Assembly: GCA_000433135.1 (NCBI GenBank)
Contig: HF991948.1
Span: 6,908-17,148 of the forward strand
Length of the DNA: 10,241 nucleotides
Reading direction: 5' to 3'
Source of the DNA: Clostridium sp. CAG:921
GTDB lineage: Bacteria > Bacillota > Clostridia > TANB77 > CAG-465
Each line of letters begins with the position of its first letter. The first letter of the stretch is position 1. Positions 7,498-10,241 of this stretch are shown here, piece by piece. A program made the translations under genes and the position numbers. The notes beneath the pieces were generated by a model. The model did no database searches. It was given only the letters and a program-made list of their open reading frames with translations, and was not told the origin of the DNA.

Positions 7498-8803
7498 ATG
7501 AGAATGGATTTAATAGATAGAATGAATAAAAAGTTTTTTACAAAACTAACTCATAAAAAACGGAATTAGTTTGATTACTTTAGTTATTACTATTGTTGTT
7601 GTGATTATTTTGTCTGTTGCTGTGGTTATGAGTCTTAATAACAATAATGTCATTACTAATGCTAGTAGTGCAAGATATGAAGCTGATAGAGATACTGTGC
7701 AATCTTATTTGGAATATACTTTAAACAAAATTTCTATGAAGCACCATGGTACTATTTCTTTAGATTGTGGAAAGATTGAAATGTTAAATAATTTGAATGT
7801 GTATAATAGCATTGGTGAAATTACATGGAAAAGTACAGATATTGGTAATTTGTATGGCGAGATTATTTTTGATGAAGGAATTGATACAGATACAACCTTT
7901 TATACTGGATATAAATTGCCTGTTTATGGTAGTAAAACTGATTGGTATGTGGATGAAAACGGAAAATTGGTATTAAAAGTTGGAAGTAGAATTTATGGCT
8001 CTGAGGAAGTTCCAAAAACAAAAATTACGGCTAGTAATGTAGAAAGATATCCAGAAAGATATTACGGTAGAAAAGTAAATTACAAAGTTGACGGAATATC
8101 TGAATATAATTGGCTTATATTTTATGCAGAGGCGAATAATATATTCTTAATACCAGACGACTATGTAAAAGTTGAAGATTTACCTGAAAATAAAAATGGT
8201 ATAAAACCACAAAAAGGGAATAGTATTAGTGCTGTATATTTTTCTAATATTGTATCAAATGGAGTTTATGGTGTGCCAGATAGAACTAAATGGTTAAATC
8301 AAAAGTATTATGATGCTGGTATAAATAAAGATACTTATAACATGGCAGTAGTTTCATATTTATTAAATGATGAGATATGGAACAAAAAATTTGCAAATGA
8401 GAAAGCTGAGTATGCAGTAGGTGCACCATCAGTTGAATTACTTTTTAAATCATATAACAATAAAAATAAAATTAATTTGTACACTTCAAGAGTAGATAGT
8501 GTTGGATATTTGCTTAGCTTTGATGCTGGAAAAACATGGTGGGATAGTTGTGAAGGAGAAAATAGATTAAAAGACAATGAAAATTTATATAGAATAAGTT
8601 CTACGAAAAATGCTTGGGTTTATTGGCTAAGTTCACCATATCAAAATGGGGAAGCAAATTTATATGCTGTACATCAAAATGGTAAAGTGTATGGCGTAAC
8701 ATGCGATAATAATAGTTCAATTGGAATTAGACCTGTGGTGTGCCTAAAAAAAGATGTTATACTGGTAGAATTAGAAGATCAAAAAAGTTATGATATAATG
8801 TAG
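7498..8803 (+). pseudogene. Prepilin-like gene interrupted by a one-base frameshift
   Basis: A strong AGGAGG (7487-7492) and ATG at 7498 open a frame that runs only 23 codons to TAG at 7567-7569. The body continues in the +1 frame. Dropping one A from the six-A run at 7555-7560 joins them: the junction then reads HKNGISLITLVITI, a classic short basic prepilin leader, the Gly cleavage site and a hydrophobic helix. The rejoined protein would have 434 residues with cleavage after Gly22. This fits a single-base insertion in a homopolymer, from a sequencing or assembly error, a real mutation, or a switchable or slippage-prone tract. The rest of the gene is fully open, which argues for a recent or reversible event. 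Position +5 of the mature form is Thr, not the Glu of standard pilins. Confidence 0.75.
7571..8803 (+). CDS. Body of type IV prepilin-like protein with C-terminal DUF6273-like domain
   Basis: This is the open 410-codon body of the frameshifted gene; the TTG at 7571 is probably not a natural start, because it lies inside the pilin helix and lacks a good ribosome binding site. Residues here use the rejoined 434-residue numbering. A hydrophobic N-terminal helix (23-45) would anchor the protein in the membrane or a pseudopilus. A variable middle follows (about 50-180), then a C-terminal domain (about 188-425) with EYAVGAPSVELLFKSYN (304-320), YWLSSP (375-380) and GIRPVVCL (409-416). I recall similar proteins, often in several copies, in gut Clostridia; the WLxSP...GxRP pattern resembles DUF6273 and C-type-lectin-like folds. 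No function is known to me; surface exposure is likely. The gene stands alone between two terminators with its own promoter. Confidence 0.7.
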   Translation: MITLVITIVVVIILSVAVVMSLNNNNVITNASSARYEADRDTVQSYLEYTLNKISMKHHGTISLDCGKIEMLNNLNVYNSIGEITWKSTDIGNLYGEIIFDEGIDTDTTFYTGYKLPVYGSKTDWYVDENGKLVLKVGSRIYGSEEVPKTKITASNVERYPERYYGRKVNYKVDGISEYNWLIFYAEANNIFLIPDDYVKVEDLPENKNGIKPQKGNSISAVYFSNIVSNGVYGVPDRTKWLNQKYYDAGINKDTYNMAVVSYLLNDEIWNKKFANEKAEYAVGAPSVELLFKSYNNKNKINLYTSRVDSVGYLLSFDAGKTWWDSCEGENRLKDNENLYRISSTKNAWVYWLSSPYQNGEANLYAVHQNGKVYGVTCDNNSSIGIRPVVCLKKDVILVELEDQKSYDIM

Positions 8804-8868
8804 CTTACAAGTGGACAGTTTTAAAAAATCATTGAAATTTAAGCAAAAAATAAGGGCAAATGTAATCT

Positions 8869-8898
8869 AGTGACTTGATACTGTTACTTTTGTTTTTT
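8869..8898 (+). terminator. Probable terminator after the pilin-like gene
   Basis: Arms AGTGAC (8869-8874) and GTTACT (8883-8888) form a 6-bp stem with an 8-base loop, followed by a T-rich run (8889-8898, one G). It lies 65 bases after the stop at 8801-8803. An outer pairing of the A-rich stretch near 8845 with the T run is also possible. The short stem makes this weaker than the operon terminator. Confidence 0.5.
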
Positions 8899-9016
8899 AT
8901 TCTTAATTATAATAAGTTTTAACTGGTTAATTTTTTATTAGTAAACTATTATAAAAAAAATTTTGAAATATATATTTTTCATATAAAAAAATATTTGAAA
9001 AACTGTAAGAAAAATG

Positions 9017-9046
9017 TTGAAAATTTTTGTGAATATATGCTAAAAT
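9017..9046 (+). promoter_or_regulatory. Sigma-A type promoter with extended -10, upstream of the 169-residue protein gene
   Basis: The -35 TTGAAA (9017-9022) and -10 TAAAAT (9041-9046) are 18 bases apart, with TG at 9038-9039. Transcription would start near 9053, giving an untranslated leader of about 80 bases. It is nearly identical to the promoter at 7423-7452. Confidence 0.72.
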
Positions 9047-9060
9047 ATCTATATAGAGGG

Positions 9061-9101
9061 TAGCAATTTTTAATTTAGATAGTAAAATCATTTAATTGCT
9101 A
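9061..9101 (+). promoter_or_regulatory. Inverted repeat in the leader (5' UTR hairpin or operator)
   Basis: TAGCAATT (9061-9068) and AATTGCTA (9094-9101) are perfect 8-base inverted repeats separated by 25 bases. They lie just after the predicted transcription start and 20 bases before the ribosome binding site. They could form an RNA stem-loop or bind a dimeric repressor; the sequence does not decide which. Confidence 0.45.
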
Positions 9102-9132
9102 ATATTTATTATTTATATAAGAGGTGAATGAA

Positions 9133-9642
9133 TTGGAAATTTCAGAAAAAACTAGAAAGGCATATTCAGAGGTGGATGAATTTATAGACCTACTTCCTGA
9201 AAAAGAGAAAAATAAAATACCAGAGAAGGTTAGAATGGTATTTAAGAATGAAAAAGATAAAAATTATGTTAAAGGCTTATCTCCAAATGTAGACATAAAG
9301 GAACAAAAATTGGATAGAGAAGCCCTTGCAATAATTGCCATGCTTAATTTAAATTATTGGTGTGAAGATGAAAAGGAAAAAAATGAATTAAGAAAGATAT
9401 ATGAAGACAATGAAAGTGCAATAAATGAATCTATTCAAGTTGAATTTGTAGATGATATGTTCAAAAACCACAAAAATAACAATGAAAATGTAAGTGATAA
9501 AGTAAGTTCTGATGTAAAAAATGAAAAAAAAGTTAATCAAACTATAAATCCTAATATAAGTAAGAGTGTTAACATAGTTGTATATAAAGAACCAAATATA
9601 TTTAAAAAATGTTTAAGTAAGATAAAAAAATTATTTAAATAA
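9133..9642 (+). CDS. Hypothetical hydrophilic protein of unknown function
   Basis: I cannot assign a function. The protein has 169 residues, is soluble in character and highly charged. The first 110 residues look like a compact helical domain with EVDEFIDLLPEKEKNKIPEK near the start and a conserved-looking EALAIIAMLNLNYWCEDEKE core. A polar Asn/Ser/Lys linker follows (about 115-150), then a short basic amphipathic tail, IFKKCLSKIKKLFK, that could touch a membrane. From memory, similar unnamed proteins occur widely in gut Clostridia. The start is uncertain: GAGGTGA (9121-9127) overlaps the GTG at 9124, which would give 172 residues, whereas the TTG at 9133 has a proper 5-base spacer and is preferred. 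The gene is monocistronic, with its own promoter, leader hairpin and terminator. Confidence 0.75.
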   Translation: MEISEKTRKAYSEVDEFIDLLPEKEKNKIPEKVRMVFKNEKDKNYVKGLSPNVDIKEQKLDREALAIIAMLNLNYWCEDEKEKNELRKIYEDNESAINESIQVEFVDDMFKNHKNNNENVSDKVSSDVKNEKKVNQTINPNISKSVNIVVYKEPNIFKKCLSKIKKLFK

Positions 9643-9656
9643 ACATTATTAACGAT

Positions 9657-9695
9657 AAAAACTAAGATCGGCTATTGAAGCGAATCTTAGTTTTT
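9657..9695. terminator. Bidirectional terminator between convergent genes
   Basis: Perfect 12-bp arms AAAAACTAAGAT (9657-9668) and ATCTTAGTTTTT (9684-9695) enclose a smaller GCT/AGC stem. T runs follow the stem on either strand, so it can end both the 169-residue protein transcript (+) and the coat-protein transcript (-). It lies 14 bases after the + strand stop and 50 bases beyond the - strand stop. Confidence 0.85.
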
Positions 9696-9745
9696 ATTTG
9701 GAAAATTTTCACGTATGAAACACTTTTTATAAAACTAACTCAAAA

Positions 9746-9991
9746 CTATTTGGATATTGCGTTTTTTACTTGGGTTATGTCTGCTTCACCTGCTGGTGCT
9801 GCTGGTACGTAATATCCTTTTTCTTTTGCTAATAGATAAGTTTGCCATTGCAAGTTTTCTAGTTTGTTTCTTGCGCTTACAATCTCATCTCTAAAATTTT
9901 TATTGTTTGCTTGTTCTATTGTATAGGTAAGTAATGTTATCATAGAATTTGTACATGATAGAACATCGTTAATTGCAACTTTTTCAGTCAT
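9746..9991 (-). CDS. CotF-like spore coat protein
   Basis: This small protein (81 residues) resembles the CotF family of spore coat proteins (Coat_F). It has two predicted helices, about 7-30 and 33-58, with TYTIEQANNKNFRDEI matching the family's helix pair, and ends with KEKGYYVPAAPAGEADI, where GYY stands for the usual GWY. Family members assemble in the spore coat in the mother cell and are structural. The ATG at 9989-9991 follows AGGAGGT (9999-10005), which overlaps the TAG of the preceding gene, so the two are coupled. Codon content matches the neighbours. The exact place and role in the coat are inferred from the family only. Confidence 0.82.
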   Translation of the reverse strand: MTEKVAINDVLSCTNSMITLLTYTIEQANNKNFRDEIVSARNKLENLQWQTYLLAKEKGYYVPAAPAGEADITQVKNAISK

Positions 9992-10003
9992 TTTTGATAC
10001 CTC

Positions 10004-10186
10004 CTATAATAAATTTATTAACTCATTTTTTAAACTAGTGCACTCTGTGTTTAAACTATCTAAGACATTAATTACGTTTTGATCATTGGTTAAGGTCTTA
10101 AAGTAATTAATTTTTTCACAAAAGTTGGAGCTATGTCCACATATGTGTCTAATGTTTTGAATTTCTATTTGGTTTAAACTATTCAT
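10004..10186 (-). CDS. Small spore coat-associated protein, partner of the CotF-like protein
   Basis: The 60-residue product is mostly helical: SLNQIEIQNIRHICGHSS, then EKINYFKTLTNDQNVINVL and a Leu-rich end. It resembles the small proteins commonly encoded just before cotF-like genes in Clostridia, which share an L-x-x-E-x-x-x-(I/L)-R/K-H-x-x-G start and a K-x-x-x-Y helix (from memory). The frame is open to 10213, but AAGGAGGT (10191-10198) sits directly before the ATG at 10184-10186, so this start is chosen. The stop overlaps the ribosome binding site of the CotF-like gene. A role in spore coat assembly is inferred from the partner and family resemblance. Alternative: an unrelated small helical protein. 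Confidence 0.7.
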   Translation of the reverse strand: MNSLNQIEIQNIRHICGHSSNFCEKINYFKTLTNDQNVINVLDSLNTECTSLKNELINLL

Positions 10187-10196
10187 GATAACCTCC

Positions 10197-10213
10197 TTGT
10201 ACAAATAGTACAA
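10197..10213 (-). promoter_or_regulatory. Inverted repeat upstream of the coat gene pair
   Basis: TTGTAC (10197-10202) and GTACAA (10208-10213) are perfect 6-base inverted repeats around a 5-base centre. One arm touches the ribosome binding site of the 60-residue protein gene, so a hairpin could hide it. I find no convincing sporulation sigma promoter (sigma E, G or K) in the 55 bases left before the window edge. Confidence 0.35.
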
Positions 10214-10241
10214 TATTATTATTTCACAAAAATTAATAAAT

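Larger units (their letters stand above)
8804..9123. other. 320-base noncoding gap
   Basis: The gap contains the probable terminator at 8869-8898, a very AT-rich stretch (about 8900-9010) with A and T tracts that could serve as an UP element or bent DNA, the promoter at 9017-9046, and a leader with an inverted repeat at 9061-9101. I see no additional open frame with a ribosome binding site, and no tRNA or riboswitch pattern I recognise. Confidence 0.6.

Noticed and set aside
7555..7561. A-AAA-AAC slippery heptamer as a programmed -1 frameshift site
   Set aside because: A -1 shift leads to the wrong frame; a +1 (or -2) shift is required to enter the body of the pilin-like gene.
7535..9742. 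19-base near-repeat (18 of 19) at 7535-7553 and 9724-9742 containing AAAACTAACTCA
   Set aside because: One copy is inside the pilin leader codons and the other is after the CotF-like stop. In AT-rich 10 kb such a match can arise by chance, and there are no other mobile-element signs.

Overview
The window looks like the chromosome of a low-GC, spore-forming Firmicute, most likely an uncultured gut-type member of the Clostridia (inference). The DNA is AT-rich, strong AGGAGG-type ribosome binding sites precede most genes, TTG and GTG starts are used, all three stop types except TGA appear among the called genes, and two small CotF-type spore coat genes lie at the right edge. Species cannot be named from sequence alone.

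Bases 36-7278 (+) carry a continuous translation and RNA-processing operon: rimP, nusA, ylxR (rnpM), infB, rbfA, nrnA, truB. Genes are packed with gaps of 2 to about 40 bases, and truB overlaps nrnA. The operon promoter lies left of the window. RimP, IF2 and RbfA act in 30S maturation and initiation, NusA in transcription elongation and antitermination, RnpM on RNase P, NrnA in the last steps of RNA decay, and TruB on tRNA position 55. The usual ylxQ gene between ylxR and infB is absent, and ribF does not follow truB. A hairpin terminator at 7286-7319 closes the operon. IF2 carries an unusually long Asn-rich disordered linker.

Bases 7320-9642 (+) hold two single-gene accessory units. The first is a type IV prepilin-like protein with a large C-terminal domain of a gut-Clostridia family (DUF6273-like). 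It is split by one extra A in a six-A run, so its leader peptide and body are in different frames. The second is an unrecognised hydrophilic 169-residue protein. Their promoters share 25 of 30 bases and both have 5' UTR hairpins.

Bases 9657-9695 form a bidirectional terminator between convergent units. Bases 9746-10186 (-) encode a two-gene spore coat unit: a 60-residue protein and a CotF-like protein, with an inverted repeat just upstream.

I found no RNA genes, CRISPR arrays, insertion sequences or obvious defence system. The most useful leads are the frameshifted pilin-like protein, its possible variable-ligand C-terminal domain, and the matched promoter/leader design of the two accessory genes.
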